Source: Tepidaquicella sp964564635 (GTDB taxonomy: Bacteria > Bacteroidota > Ignavibacteria > Tepidaquicellales > Tepidaquicellaceae). From it: DNA of 64,000 nt. Positions 45,737 to 55,667 of this stretch are shown here, piece by piece (position 1 is the stretch's first letter; the number at the start of each line of letters is the position of its first letter). Made by a program: the position numbers and the translations under genes. The notes beneath the pieces are model-generated. The model was given only the letters and a program-made list of their open reading frames with translations, was not told the DNA's origin and searched no databases. The stretch lies in the NCBI GenBank assembly GCA_964564635.1, contig CAZMAR010000001.1, forward strand, positions 1 to 64,000. Reading direction: 5' to 3'.

Positions 45737-46687
45737 TATTATTAAGTATTATTTTTATATTAATTCAAATAAATAAGTGTTTTAAGAAATATGTATTAAT
45801 TTCAAAAATCTTTTCTTTAAAATTATACATTTATTAATATAAGATTAGTTTCTATAAAAGAACATGTATGTCTAAAATTAGTCAATTTAAATTTTTTTAT
45901 AATTCGCTGTTTTAAATCCAATAGTAAAACTATTACCCTTATAAATAATAATACATAAATATTAGAATTATTATTCTATACTGAATATATATGAAGTAAT
46001 AATTAATTCACAAATTTTTTATTTAATACTTCTTTGTTTATAAATCCGAAAGAAAAACTACTTACCATTTAAATGTTTCCTCCTCGTTGCTTAGTTCCAG
46101 CTCCATAACGAAAAAATAATTACTTTTCCATATCAAATAGATATACTGTATTAAAATCAATACACAAAATTTATCTTCCAGCTTTCTTGTTTCTTATCTC
46201 CAGCTTCGTAACGAAAATGATAAAAATCACTTTTCCTAATCAAATAACTATATTATTTAATTAAAGATAACTCACAAAAAACTCTTCTTAACTTCTTGTT
46301 AATGCAGCCAAGCTCTAAGTAGCAGAAAATAAATTCATTATTTACAAACAAACATAATAAATAATCGTTAGAATACCTTCACAGGAATGTAATTAACAAT
46401 TCAATACAAATAGAATCGTATCTTCATAATAAATATTACAAATTGCACAAAATAATAATAATGAATAAGATTATAATATCTTTTTATTCAAAGTTAAATT
46501 GAAAAAAAATTATAAATATATTATTAATATATATTTCATAAACAACCTTTTTTAATAAAATAATATTTTAATATTTCATTGTTAAGTATTAATTCTGCTA
46601 CTGAACTGGTATTCTATACAATGTAAGAAGAATAATCAACTCTGATTTTGGAGTTTCAGTAAATTTCAATGGGAACATTAAATTGTA
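45737..46687. other. Long non-coding gap with degenerate repeats
   Basis: Nearly 1 kb between the carbonic anhydrase and lexA carries no supported gene. Two imperfect direct copies about 103-106 bases apart are visible: one around 46086-46140 (CCAGCTCCATAACGAAAA, then ACTTTTCC and ATCAAATA) and one around 46191-46252 (CCAGCTTCGTAACGAAAA, then the same later blocks). A weak third trace (GCCAAGCTCTAAG) is near 46310. These may be decayed mobile elements. No RNA gene or REP palindrome is seen. Confidence 0.55.
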
Positions 46688-46716
46688 TTGACAAAAAAAT
46701 TTTTTATTACCATATT
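46688..46716 (+). promoter_or_regulatory. Candidate lexA promoter
   Basis: TTGACA at 46688-46693 and CATATT at 46711-46716 are separated by 17 bases, a good fit for a housekeeping promoter. The start codon follows only 5 bases after the minus-10 element, so transcription from here would give a nearly leaderless messenger. No LexA operator could be recognised with confidence. Confidence 0.4.
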
Positions 46717-46721
46717 TAATT

Positions 46722-47351
46722 ATGCATAAATTAACAGGTAAACAAAAGAAAATTCTTGATTATATTGAAAAGTATTTAAATGAAAACAATTATCCACCAA
46801 CATTAAAAGAAATAGCAAATTATTTTAATTTAACAATAGGTACAGTTCAAGACCACATATATGCACTTGAGAGAAAAGGATACATTTCTCGCAAAAGAGA
46901 CACAGCAAGAGGATTCAAAATAATCAAGAATTCAGAAGGTATTTCAAAACCACAGAAACAGGAATATGAATTAATTCCGATTTATGGTAATGTCGCTGCT
47001 GGTGAACCAATTTTTGCAAATCAGAATATAAATGGTTACATAACGATTGAGAAAACCTCCAGGGGACATAAAATGCACTTTGCTCTAAAAGTTCAGGGGG
47101 ATAGTATGATTGATTCAGGGATTTATGATGGAGATATTGTTATTGTTCAAAAGCAGGATACAGCTGATGACGGTGATATTGTTATTGCTTTACTTGATGA
47201 TGAAGCCACAGTAAAAAGATTGAGAAAAAACAGAATTAGAATTTATCTTGAAGCCTCAAATCCTTACTATAAATCAATTATAGATAAACCATTCAAAATT
47301 CTTGGAAAAGTTATAGAATTACGCAGAAATTACGAGAAAATAAAATTATAG
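46722..47351 (+). CDS. lexA: LexA repressor
   Basis: LexA represses the DNA-damage (SOS) genes and cuts itself when RecA is activated. The 209-residue protein has the winged-helix DNA-binding domain (about 1-70, with YPPTLKEIANYFNLTIGTVQDH), and a C-terminal S24 peptidase domain. The self-cleavage site is the Ala-Gly of NVAAGEPIF (about 91-92), the Ser is in QGDSMIDSGI (about 128) and the Lys in ATVKRLRK (about 166). All three are intact, so it should respond normally to RecA. Its target operator differs between phyla and could not be placed here. Its last six bases overlap those of convergent purB. Confidence 0.95.
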   Translation: MHKLTGKQKKILDYIEKYLNENNYPPTLKEIANYFNLTIGTVQDHIYALERKGYISRKRDTARGFKIIKNSEGISKPQKQEYELIPIYGNVAAGEPIFANQNINGYITIEKTSRGHKMHFALKVQGDSMIDSGIYDGDIVIVQKQDTADDGDIVIALLDDEATVKRLRKNRIRIYLEASNPYYKSIIDKPFKILGKVIELRRNYEKIKL

Positions 47352-48638
47352 TTTAAGTCTTGAAAATATGTAATCCACATTTGTAAAGAACCTTTTCAAA
47401 TCGAAAATTTCATCAATTTCCTTAATTGTTAGGTATTTTTTTATAAGTTTATTATTCATCACTTCATTCCTGAAGTCAAGATTCATTTTCCAACAATTCA
47501 TTGCTATTTCTTGAACGATTTTATATGCATCTTCTCGTGTAAGCCCCTTTTCTGTTAATTTAAGCATGATATACTGTGAATTATATAATCCTTTAGTAAG
47601 TTTTAAATTATTACTTATATTATCTTTGTTAATAACTATATTTTTAATTAAGTTAGTTAATTTATTTAAAGTATAATCTAATAGTATTGTTGAGTCCGGT
47701 AATATTACTCTTTCTGCTGATGAATGGGAAATATCTCTTTCATGCCATAAAGCTACATTTTCCAATGCAGGTATTGAATTTGCCCTTAATATTCGTGCTA
47801 ATCCGCAAATTTGTTCTGCTGTTATTGGGTTTTTCTTATGAGGCATTGCAGAAGAACCTTTTTGACCTTTTGTAAAACTTTCTTCAAGTTCTAAAACCTC
47901 AGTCCTTTGTAAATGCCTTATTTCCAGTGCGAATTTTTCTAAGCTTGCTCCTATAATTGCTATTGTATTAATGTACTGGCAATGGATGTCCCTTGAGATT
48001 ATTTGTGAAGTAATTTTTGGTGTTTTTAATTTTAACTTTTTACATACATATTCTTCGATTTTTGGGGATAAGTAGCTATATGTGCCAACTGCACCAGAAA
48101 TCATTCCAACACTTGCTACATCTATTGCATATTTCATCCTTTCAATGTTTCTGGTTGTCTCATCATACCAGTTTGCAAATTTTAACCCCAATGTAATTGG
48201 CTCTGCATGTACGCCGTGAGTTCTACCAATTTGCGGAAGGTATTTGTACTTTTTGGCTTTTTGTTTTAATACTTCTTTTAATGAATTTAAATCTTTTATG
48301 ATTATCTCTCCTGCCTGTTTCATCTGACAGGCTAAAGTGGTATCAAGAATATCAGAGCTGGTTATTCCTAAATGGATATAACGGGAGTCTATTCCTACAT
48401 TTTCAGATACATTTGTAAGAAATGCAATTACATCGTGCTTTATAACTTTTTCAAGTTCGTTAATCCGGTTTACATCAAATTTTGCTTTTCTTTTTATGTT
48501 TTTAAAAGAGCTTATAGGTATTTTTCCTTCCTTTGCGAGTGCTTCGCATATAAGGATTTCTATTTCGAGCCAGATTTTGAATTTATTCTCATCTGACCAG
48601 ATTTTTGCCATTTCTGGTAGTGTATATCTTGGAATCAT
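47346..48638 (-). CDS. purB: Adenylosuccinate lyase
   Basis: PurB cleaves two fumarate-releasing substrates, SAICAR and adenylosuccinate, in purine synthesis. The protein has 430 residues, and starts with the typical MIPRYTLPEMAKIWSDENKF. The signature loop GSSAMPHKKNPITAE (about 261-275) is present, as are GITSSDILDTTLACQ (about 88-102) and GRTHGVHAEPITLGLKF (about 137-153) with the general acid/base His. It overlaps lexA by six bases at the 3' ends, and no shared terminator hairpin is visible. It is transcribed away from the patatin gene at 48690 on the same strand, with about 50 bases between them. Confidence 0.96.
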   Translation of the reverse strand: MIPRYTLPEMAKIWSDENKFKIWLEIEILICEALAKEGKIPISSFKNIKRKAKFDVNRINELEKVIKHDVIAFLTNVSENVGIDSRYIHLGITSSDILDTTLACQMKQAGEIIIKDLNSLKEVLKQKAKKYKYLPQIGRTHGVHAEPITLGLKFANWYDETTRNIERMKYAIDVASVGMISGAVGTYSYLSPKIEEYVCKKLKLKTPKITSQIISRDIHCQYINTIAIIGASLEKFALEIRHLQRTEVLELEESFTKGQKGSSAMPHKKNPITAEQICGLARILRANSIPALENVALWHERDISHSSAERVILPDSTILLDYTLNKLTNLIKNIVINKDNISNNLKLTKGLYNSQYIMLKLTEKGLTREDAYKIVQEIAMNCWKMNLDFRNEVMNNKLIKKYLTIKEIDEIFDLKRFFTNVDYIFSRLKL

Positions 48639-48689
48639 AAAATTATATTTTTGTTATTTTTAAATTTTACCCTTTTATGTTTTAAAGTT

Positions 48690-51440
48690 TTATATATCAT
48701 ATCCAATAGTAAAATAAAAAGTATTTGGACCCCATATTATAGAATTTTTTGCATCTTCCTTAATAAAGAAACATTTACCAAAGGAAAAACTTGCTTTTCC
48801 CAATGGGGTCTTGAATATTGCTGACAATCCCATTCCATGTCTTAAATCTATCAATTTTATATCAGATGTATTACTCCATATCTTACCTATATCGTGTCTG
48901 TACGAAATATATGTATCAAAAAATATTTTAAAAGGTAACTTATATCTAAATTCTACTGATGTAATAAATAGTTGTCTTCCACTAAGCTCATCTTCCACCA
49001 TTCCCATAAAATTATTTTCGCCTCCCATAAAAAACCAATCTGTAAATGGTGTTGCATTATCTGCGAAAGCGAAGAGTATTTTTGGCTTTAATGAAATAGA
49101 TTTATTAATTTTAAAATATTGCTCAAAATCTAAGAATAATTTTGAATATGCTTCTGCTCCTCTAAGTTGATTTTGTGCAGTTTCATAATAATATTCTATA
49201 ATTGTTCCTTCATTTGGGAATGGGTATTCGTCCTGAGTGTCTACCTTACCACCAAATCTTAATTTTAAAATTCTTATTTCGGAGTCATAATTTGTATTAC
49301 TTATATTTTCTGTTTTTGAATTTTCAACTGTTAATTGAGAATAAACAGTGCCAATCTTTCCTAATTGTGTTCCTACTAACAGACTACCACCAAATCTTAT
49401 GTTTTTATATTCTCCTAATTGTTTTGGTGAAAAAGAATTTCCAGAAATTTCTTCCTGATACAGATAATGATTTATAAATGAATAGTATCCAGATAGATTA
49501 AATGTGAAATCTGTCTTAAAAATTTTATTTCTATTTAAATCAACTTTTAAATCTAAATTTCTTAAACCTCCTATTATTGAAATACCTGCTTCTGTACCAT
49601 TACCAAATATATTCTGGTCTCGTATATCGAGAAATGCCTGCAAATTTCTTTCATTATCTGCTCTTAATGCCAGGCATAAATTCTTTGAACTTTTCTCAAC
49701 TAAGTTTATGATTAAATCTTTTTTATTACCATTATTTACTAAATTGAAAGTTAATTGACTAAATAAATTTAGACTATATAAGTTTCTCAGATTTTTAAGT
49801 ATTTCATCTTCCGTTACCGGATTTTTATTCTTTAGTGTTAATTCTGATAGTATAAGTTCACTTTTTGTTTTATTATTTCCGTTAATTATAATATTTTCAA
49901 TTATTCCATTATTGAACTCAATTTCTAATGTATTATTTTCCCAATCAAAATAAAATTTCGTTATATCAATTGTGCTGTATCCATTTATTTTTAATTTACC
50001 TAATAATAACTCATATAGGTCTTCTAATTTTTTATAATTTATTATTTTATTTATATTTTCATTTGAAAATTCGTTTATAGTGTTATTTATAAAGTCATAA
50101 TTTGAATTAGTTTTAATTGCTTTCAATATTGGATTTTCTTCAAAGTTGTATTTTAAAATAAGTACATTATCTTTCTTATATATCTCTGCATATATATTTT
50201 TAAAATCCCCAAGTTCATACAAATTACGCATCGTTTTTTCTATTGTTATATATTTTACAAATTTATTTTCCTGCTCTTCTATTATTTTATTCTTAATACT
50301 ATCTGGTATCAATGGTGAATCAATAATTACCTTTGGGTTAATAATAAAATAACTGAATACAGGGGAAGCAGAGGCTTCAAGAGAATCCAGAGAATTTTTT
50401 AATTCTTCTATTTTTGCAATGGTTGCTTCCTCTCCTTTGATTATTAATTCTTCTATGTTCGTAAAGTCTTCCGCATTGTGTCTTCCTATATTTGGTGTAA
50501 TTGTAAAGTTTGACTTTTTCAGCTGCTGTTCATTTAGTCTTGACATTGCTATAGAAACAATCTGGTCTGCTGTATTCAATGGGTTTTCTTTCAATTCTTC
50601 TTCAGTTTTTAATGGACTTGTTGAATTTACAGTAATCACATAATCTGCTCCTCTTTCAAATGCTATTTCAACTGGTATATTTGCAGTTAAGCCACCATCA
50701 ATTAACATTTTACCTTTTATTTGCATAGGTGTATATAATAAGGGAAATGTAAATGATGCTTTTACGCATTCCGTTATGTTTCCCTCTGATAAAATTTCCC
50801 GTGAACCTGTATTTAAATCAGTAGCCACAGAAAAAAATTTATACCTGAGATTGCTGAATTTATTATCAGCTGGATATCTTGCATTAAGAAAGAGTGTGTT
50901 TAATATCTCTGTTATCTGTTGACCACTTGATAGGGAAGTCGGAATAACGGGTTTCAAACCCTCCAATGATACTGTCAGAATGCTCTTATCCTGAATTTCT
51001 TTTTGAATTGGAAATAATTGCTGTCTGCTATATTTATTTGTTAGTTTTAGATTCTCTGACCAATTTATAGTTCTTGATAACGAATCAAGTTCATTTGCTG
51101 TATATCCTACTGAATATAAACCTCCTATAATAGCGCCTATACTTGTTCCTACAATCATATCAAAGTGAATTCCATTTTTTTCCAATGCTTTTAAAACCCC
51201 AATTTGAGTAAATCCTCTTGCCCCTCCTCCGCTTAAAACAAGAGCAACTTTCTTTAAATTATATTTTTTTGAAAAAATATTGAATTTGTTTGTATCTAAA
51301 TATTCCTTTGGTCTTAACGGTAAAGTTAGAATTGTTTTTGTGCTATCAGTTTTTATTTGTGAATATGATATTATTACAAAAATAAAAATCTGTATTACAG
51401 TTAATAGAAAAAAATTTTTGTTAAGAAACCTTTTTTGCAT
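48690..51440 (-). CDS. Patatin-like phospholipase fused to POTRA and BamA-like beta-barrel
   Basis: This 916-residue outer-membrane protein has a signal sequence (about 10-27) and a patatin lipase domain (about 63-320). The domain carries the oxyanion loop GGGARGF (71-77), the nucleophile GTSIG (Ser 100) and the catalytic Asp in LIDGGLTANIPVE (about 248). POTRA-like repeats follow (IIINGNNKTKSELILSEL near 525, then NLRNLYSLNLFSQL), and a C-terminal Omp85 barrel of about 16 strands ends in FYFTIGYDI. This is the layout of the PlpD/type Vd-like or bacterial patatin-Omp85 group: the lipase domain may be exported through or anchored by its own barrel. Its start overlaps the stop of the upstream symporter gene by 20 bases. 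Its lipid substrate is not known. Confidence 0.93.
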   Translation of the reverse strand: MQKRFLNKNFFLLTVIQIFIFVIISYSQIKTDSTKTILTLPLRPKEYLDTNKFNIFSKKYNLKKVALVLSGGGARGFTQIGVLKALEKNGIHFDMIVGTSIGAIIGGLYSVGYTANELDSLSRTINWSENLKLTNKYSRQQLFPIQKEIQDKSILTVSLEGLKPVIPTSLSSGQQITEILNTLFLNARYPADNKFSNLRYKFFSVATDLNTGSREILSEGNITECVKASFTFPLLYTPMQIKGKMLIDGGLTANIPVEIAFERGADYVITVNSTSPLKTEEELKENPLNTADQIVSIAMSRLNEQQLKKSNFTITPNIGRHNAEDFTNIEELIIKGEEATIAKIEELKNSLDSLEASASPVFSYFIINPKVIIDSPLIPDSIKNKIIEEQENKFVKYITIEKTMRNLYELGDFKNIYAEIYKKDNVLILKYNFEENPILKAIKTNSNYDFINNTINEFSNENINKIINYKKLEDLYELLLGKLKINGYSTIDITKFYFDWENNTLEIEFNNGIIENIIINGNNKTKSELILSELTLKNKNPVTEDEILKNLRNLYSLNLFSQLTFNLVNNGNKKDLIINLVEKSSKNLCLALRADNERNLQAFLDIRDQNIFGNGTEAGISIIGGLRNLDLKVDLNRNKIFKTDFTFNLSGYYSFINHYLYQEEISGNSFSPKQLGEYKNIRFGGSLLVGTQLGKIGTVYSQLTVENSKTENISNTNYDSEIRILKLRFGGKVDTQDEYPFPNEGTIIEYYYETAQNQLRGAEAYSKLFLDFEQYFKINKSISLKPKILFAFADNATPFTDWFFMGGENNFMGMVEDELSGRQLFITSVEFRYKLPFKIFFDTYISYRHDIGKIWSNTSDIKLIDLRHGMGLSAIFKTPLGKASFSFGKCFFIKEDAKNSIIWGPNTFYFTIGYDI

Positions 51441-52842
51441 TCTTTACTAAATTAATAACTAATCCAATAAAAATAAATATTATACCTATTCCCAAACCAG
51501 GGTATAATGGCTCAAGATTTAATAAGTATTTTGATGCTTTTTCTCCGTTTGATATATTTCCATAAATAAACCAGAACAATGAAACTGAAAAACAGGATAG
51601 CATAGCGAAAAGTATATATTTCTTCTGCAAGTAACTTTTTTTCAAATATGAGAAAATTATTGCTATTAGCAGTGGTGGTATAACAAGAGAACCAATGGTA
51701 TACCACATTTCAACAACAGATGGAATTAGAAAAGGAAGTAAAAATGAAATCAAAGAAGTAAGAATAATACCAATTTTAGATAAATCAATGTAGTTTATTT
51801 TTTTTGAAATAGAAGGAAATTCTTTCATTATATCTTTTCCGAATGTAGTTGCAGAGACAAATAAATATGAATGAAAAGTTGACATTATTGTTGCTATAAG
51901 AGAAACAAAGAAAAACCCTTTGAGTACTTGTGGAAGGAGTCTATCCGCTAATACAGGATAAGCAGCAACGGGATTGTTGAGATTTTTAATTAAAGACGCA
52001 GAATATAATCCCGTTGTGACAGTTAAAAAATCAAATAATATCCAGAAGAATAAAGAAGCGAGAACACCATATTTAGCAACCTTTGTGGTTTTTGCAGCAT
52101 AACATCTCTGATGAAATGTTGGATCAACCAGAGCCCAGGAGCCTATAAAAAACCACACTATAATGTATAATGTGCTATGAGTTCCTGTTATGGAAAAGTA
52201 GTTTTCCGGTAAGTTACTTTTTAAAAAATCTACTCCCCCTAATTTAAAATAACAAAATGGTAATATCATTAAAAAACCTGCAAACATGATAATAAACTCT
52301 AATATATTTACTCTTATATCTGCTCTTAAACCACCTTTAAAAAGAAATATTATAGACACAATTAAACTCAATAGCATCGCAACCCATAAATCAATTGCAA
52401 AAATCATTTGCACTAAAATACCAAGCATAAAAAGATATGGTGCCGGTGTTGTAAGAAAAAATATTAATATCGAACCAAAAAAACTAACTTTACTTCCAAA
52501 GGAAAGTTCTAACTTTTCAGGAATTGTTCTTAATTCTGATTTCCGAATTTTTTCAGCAAAAAAGAATGCAAATATTAAAATAAATACATAGTATGGAAAT
52601 GAATTCAAAAGCCAGCTTGAAATTCCATACCTGTAAGTAAACTCTCCAACTCCGAGAATTCCACCATAGAAAGTTGATACAAGAGTTGCAACAAAAGCAG
52701 GAAATGTTATAGTTCTGCCTGCAATTAAATAATCATTTAAATTACTATCACTTTTTTTTGTTGTTGTCCCTAAATAAATACTAAGTATAAAATAAAATAT
52801 AATGATAAGATAATCACCTACTTCAAAATTTAAATAATTCAT
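51421..52842 (-). CDS. Sodium:solute symporter family transporter
   Basis: This 473-residue inner-membrane protein has about 13 hydrophobic helices and belongs to the sodium:solute symporter family: the opening DYLIIIFYFILSIYLGTTTKK, DYLIAGRTITFPAFVATLVSTFYGG (about 38-62, with the GR motif) and WALVDPTFHQRCYAAKTTKVAK (about 237-258). The substrate cannot be read from these motifs. The neighbouring gene 6 bases upstream, thiamine pyrophosphokinase, suggests thiamine or a precursor, since a predicted thiamine transporter family (ThiV) belongs to this superfamily. It overlaps the patatin gene by 20 bases, giving a three-gene operon. It could instead transport an unrelated organic acid or sugar. 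Confidence 0.88.
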   Translation of the reverse strand: MNYLNFEVGDYLIIIFYFILSIYLGTTTKKSDSNLNDYLIAGRTITFPAFVATLVSTFYGGILGVGEFTYRYGISSWLLNSFPYYVFILIFAFFFAEKIRKSELRTIPEKLELSFGSKVSFFGSILIFFLTTPAPYLFMLGILVQMIFAIDLWVAMLLSLIVSIIFLFKGGLRADIRVNILEFIIMFAGFLMILPFCYFKLGGVDFLKSNLPENYFSITGTHSTLYIIVWFFIGSWALVDPTFHQRCYAAKTTKVAKYGVLASLFFWILFDFLTVTTGLYSASLIKNLNNPVAAYPVLADRLLPQVLKGFFFVSLIATIMSTFHSYLFVSATTFGKDIMKEFPSISKKINYIDLSKIGIILTSLISFLLPFLIPSVVEMWYTIGSLVIPPLLIAIIFSYLKKSYLQKKYILFAMLSCFSVSLFWFIYGNISNGEKASKYLLNLEPLYPGLGIGIIFIFIGLVINLVKNAKKVS

Positions 52843-52848
52843 ATAACT

Positions 52849-53493
52849 TTATATGAAATGTTTCCTGAATAAAAGTAAATCTCCTGACTGAAAAGAAATT
52901 GAAATTTTTTCTGAAATTGAGTTATTCAATGTGCCTTCTCTGATTCCAAGAGTCAAATCTTCTTTTTTTAATGGATATTGTAAACCTTTCGTTATAATTC
53001 CTTTTGCATAAGGAAAAGGTAAAAGAGAAACAACTTGATTTATTTTATATTTAAAATTAATTCTTTGGTTTATAAAATTGATAATAAATTCATCATCAAT
53101 AAAATATATATCCATCTTTTTATAATATCTTTTAAGAATACTAAAATTGTTTAAACTATGGTCAGGTCTTAAACTCATATAACCAAAAACATATATCTCT
53201 TTTATTCCTTTTTCCTCAATGTGTAATAGCGACTTCTCAAAATCTGTAGTATCCTGGTCTGTGAATTTCATTACTAATACATTTTTCTTCAAAAAATATT
53301 CCAATGTTCTTTTTGTAATTGAATCAAGATCGCCAAGTATCACATCGGGTTTCATTTGTTTGTTAATCATCAAATCTGATGCTCCATTAACGTAAATTAA
53401 ATAACAACTGCCTTTAATAAAGTTTTTAAAAATTCTTTCTTTTGGGATATGTCCATTTAAAAAAATTATCCCTTTTTGTTTATTTTTTCTCAT
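52849..53493 (-). CDS. Thiamine pyrophosphokinase
   Basis: This 214-residue enzyme transfers pyrophosphate from ATP to thiamine, giving the active cofactor. I chose ATG 53493 (MRKNKQKGIIFLNGH), which aligns with the family start; the frame is open from 53562, but the extra 23 residues (with a run of Ile and Lys) look non-coding. Catalytic motifs are GDLDSI (about 73-78), KFTDQDTTDFEKSLL (about 95-109) and GYMSLRPDHSLNN (about 123-135). It heads the minus-strand operon with the symporter and patatin genes. No TPP riboswitch motif is visible upstream. The divergent BatA-like gene starts 91 bases away. Confidence 0.9.
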   Translation of the reverse strand: MRKNKQKGIIFLNGHIPKERIFKNFIKGSCYLIYVNGASDLMINKQMKPDVILGDLDSITKRTLEYFLKKNVLVMKFTDQDTTDFEKSLLHIEEKGIKEIYVFGYMSLRPDHSLNNFSILKRYYKKMDIYFIDDEFIINFINQRINFKYKINQVVSLLPFPYAKGIITKGLQYPLKKEDLTLGIREGTLNNSISEKISISFQSGDLLLFRKHFI

Positions 53494-53583
53494 AAAATCA
53501 TTTATTATAATTTTATACTTGATTATTTTAACTAAAATACTGTGATAATATTGTAAAAACAATAAAATTAATTTTCTGAACTT

Positions 53584-55656
53584 ATGACCTTTCTGAACCC
53601 ATTATTATTGATAGCTTTAGTAGCAGTTATAATACCTATAATTATACATTTACTTAATTTTAGAAAAGCGACAAAAATTGAGTTCAGCACTTTAATGTTT
53701 CTCAAGGAGGTAAAAGAAAAAGAAATACATAAAATAAAAATTAAAGAATTAATACTTCTTCTAATAAGAATTCTTATTATTACTTTTCTAATTCTATCTT
53801 TTTCAAAACCATTATTAAAAAGTGAAAGTTACGGCGAATCAACAAAAAGTAAAACTGCTATAATACTCCTTGATAACTCTTTTAGCATGGATGTTTATCA
53901 AGAGGGCAGGAGGTTGATTGATTTTGAACGAGATATTTTAAATTCAATAAAAAGTAATTTTCACCCAACAGACAATATCATTCTCATAAATTCAGATTTT
54001 CAAATTGCACAGGGCAATACTTCTGATAGTAATATATTCAATATAACCTATACACCTTTTAATATACCTTCTTTACTTGAAAAATCAGAATCTCTTTTAA
54101 AAGAGCAATCTGGTAATTATGTTGAAATATTTATAATTTCAGATTTTCAAAAAAATAATTTTAACTCTAATAATTTTCATATTGAACAGAATTCATCGTT
54201 GAAAAATTCGCATTTTTATTTTATACCTGTTCTTAAACATCAAACTTCAAATTTAGGAATTCAGACTATAGAAAATCTTTCTCAAATAAACGATATATAC
54301 ACCGAATCAAAATTTAGGGTTAATATAAAAAACTATAACAATAACGATGTATTAAATAAAAAATTGAATGTTTATTATAATGATAGTTTAATTTTTGAAA
54401 AATACCTTTCGTTTAAGCCTCTTGAAACTCAAACTGTAAATTTTAACCTCAAACCCAATAGAACAGATTTATTTTATGTTTTTGCTGATTTATTGAATAT
54501 TGATAACTCTTATGATGATATTAAAGAGGACAATAAATTTTATTACACAACAAACATTCCTGAGAAGATTAAGGTATTCATACTTTCTGATAATGAAAAA
54601 TATTCTGAATATTTAGTATTAGCATTTAAATCAATAAATACAGTTCAGGGAAATGAAATAATTTTTTATAATCAATCCAATAAACTTAATAAAGATTTAT
54701 CTGACTATGATGTATTGGTGATAAATGGGAAAAGTTCATTTACGAGTGAAGAAATAAATAAAATTTCTGACTACCATAAGAGCGGTGGGGGAATATTGTT
54801 CTTTCCTACAATTAATAGTGATATTGAAAATAATAATAAGCTTTTACAGGAAATTTCTAAATCAAAAATTCAAAATTTAGTTAATGTATATGACAAGGAA
54901 GAAATTCGATTAAGATTTTCAGAATTTAATCATTATATAACTGAAGGTATTTATAAATTTAAAAATACCACTAATAATGAGTTAACGCTAAAAGAAACTC
55001 CATCAATATCAAAGTATTTTACATATACAGATAAAGAACTAATTACTCCGATAATAAAAATTAACGATGGCGATTTTTTAATTGGTGAATTCCGTGATGC
55101 GAATTCTCCCGTGTTATTTTATTCCATCTCTGCAGATTTATTAATGTCAGATTTTCCTGTAAAGGATATTTTCCCTGTATTAATCATTAAAAGCGTTTAT
55201 TATCTTTCCTATAAAAATTATTCATATAATCTTATATCCGGAAAAAGTGGAATTATTTTCAATGAATCAAATTATGATTTTATTAAAAATTTAGAAAACA
55301 ATATTGTTAATTCAAAAAGAATAAATAAAGGTTTTGTCTCTATTACTGCAACAAATGAATTAAACAAACCTGGGGTGTATTTTTTATCTGATTCCTCAGG
55401 AAAAAATAAGCAGTATTTTACAGTTAATATAGACACTACCGAAAGCAATATTATCTATGCAAATGAGAAAGATATAAATGAAATATCTGAATCTTATGGA
55501 ATTGAAAAGGTAAATTTTATTGATAATACTGAATTTATAAGTGAAATTTTGTTAAAGAACAGAAATGGAATAGATTTAACTAACCTTTTTTTATATCTTT
55601 CTATAATTTTCATTGTGATTGAAATTTTATTTGTAAATTTATTTTTCAAAAAATAA
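53584..55656 (+). CDS. BatA-like membrane protein with von Willebrand factor A domain
   Basis: This 690-residue protein has the BatA N-terminal region (MTFLNPLLLIALVAVIIPIII and HLLNFRKATKIEFSTLMFL, about 1-45) with two helices near 7-25 and 55-75. A von Willebrand A domain (about 93-215) follows, with an intact MIDAS DxSxS in LLDNSFSMD (about 95-103). A periplasmic beta-rich and glutamine-amidotransferase-like region (about 330-570, with DVLVINGKSSFTSEE) precedes one C-terminal helix (about 667-686). Bat proteins are linked to stress tolerance and are often encoded with a MoxR ATPase; none is adjacent here. Similar lone proteins are frequent in Bacteroidota. The exact role is unknown. Confidence 0.88.
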   Translation: MTFLNPLLLIALVAVIIPIIIHLLNFRKATKIEFSTLMFLKEVKEKEIHKIKIKELILLLIRILIITFLILSFSKPLLKSESYGESTKSKTAIILLDNSFSMDVYQEGRRLIDFERDILNSIKSNFHPTDNIILINSDFQIAQGNTSDSNIFNITYTPFNIPSLLEKSESLLKEQSGNYVEIFIISDFQKNNFNSNNFHIEQNSSLKNSHFYFIPVLKHQTSNLGIQTIENLSQINDIYTESKFRVNIKNYNNNDVLNKKLNVYYNDSLIFEKYLSFKPLETQTVNFNLKPNRTDLFYVFADLLNIDNSYDDIKEDNKFYYTTNIPEKIKVFILSDNEKYSEYLVLAFKSINTVQGNEIIFYNQSNKLNKDLSDYDVLVINGKSSFTSEEINKISDYHKSGGGILFFPTINSDIENNNKLLQEISKSKIQNLVNVYDKEEIRLRFSEFNHYITEGIYKFKNTTNNELTLKETPSISKYFTYTDKELITPIIKINDGDFLIGEFRDANSPVLFYSISADLLMSDFPVKDIFPVLIIKSVYYLSYKNYSYNLISGKSGIIFNESNYDFIKNLENNIVNSKRINKGFVSITATNELNKPGVYFLSDSSGKNKQYFTVNIDTTESNIIYANEKDINEISESYGIEKVNFIDNTEFISEILLKNRNGIDLTNLFLYLSIIFIVIEILFVNLFFKK

Positions 55657-55667
55657 CAAAATCAGAT

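Noticed and set aside
49001..50700. Plus-strand open frames over the patatin gene
   Set aside because: These are antisense shadows; the minus-strand frame has a complete patatin, POTRA and barrel architecture.
53494..53562. Upstream start for the thiamine pyrophosphokinase
   Set aside because: The extra 23 residues are Ile/Lys-rich, do not match the family, and would bring the start to within 21 bases of the divergent gene.
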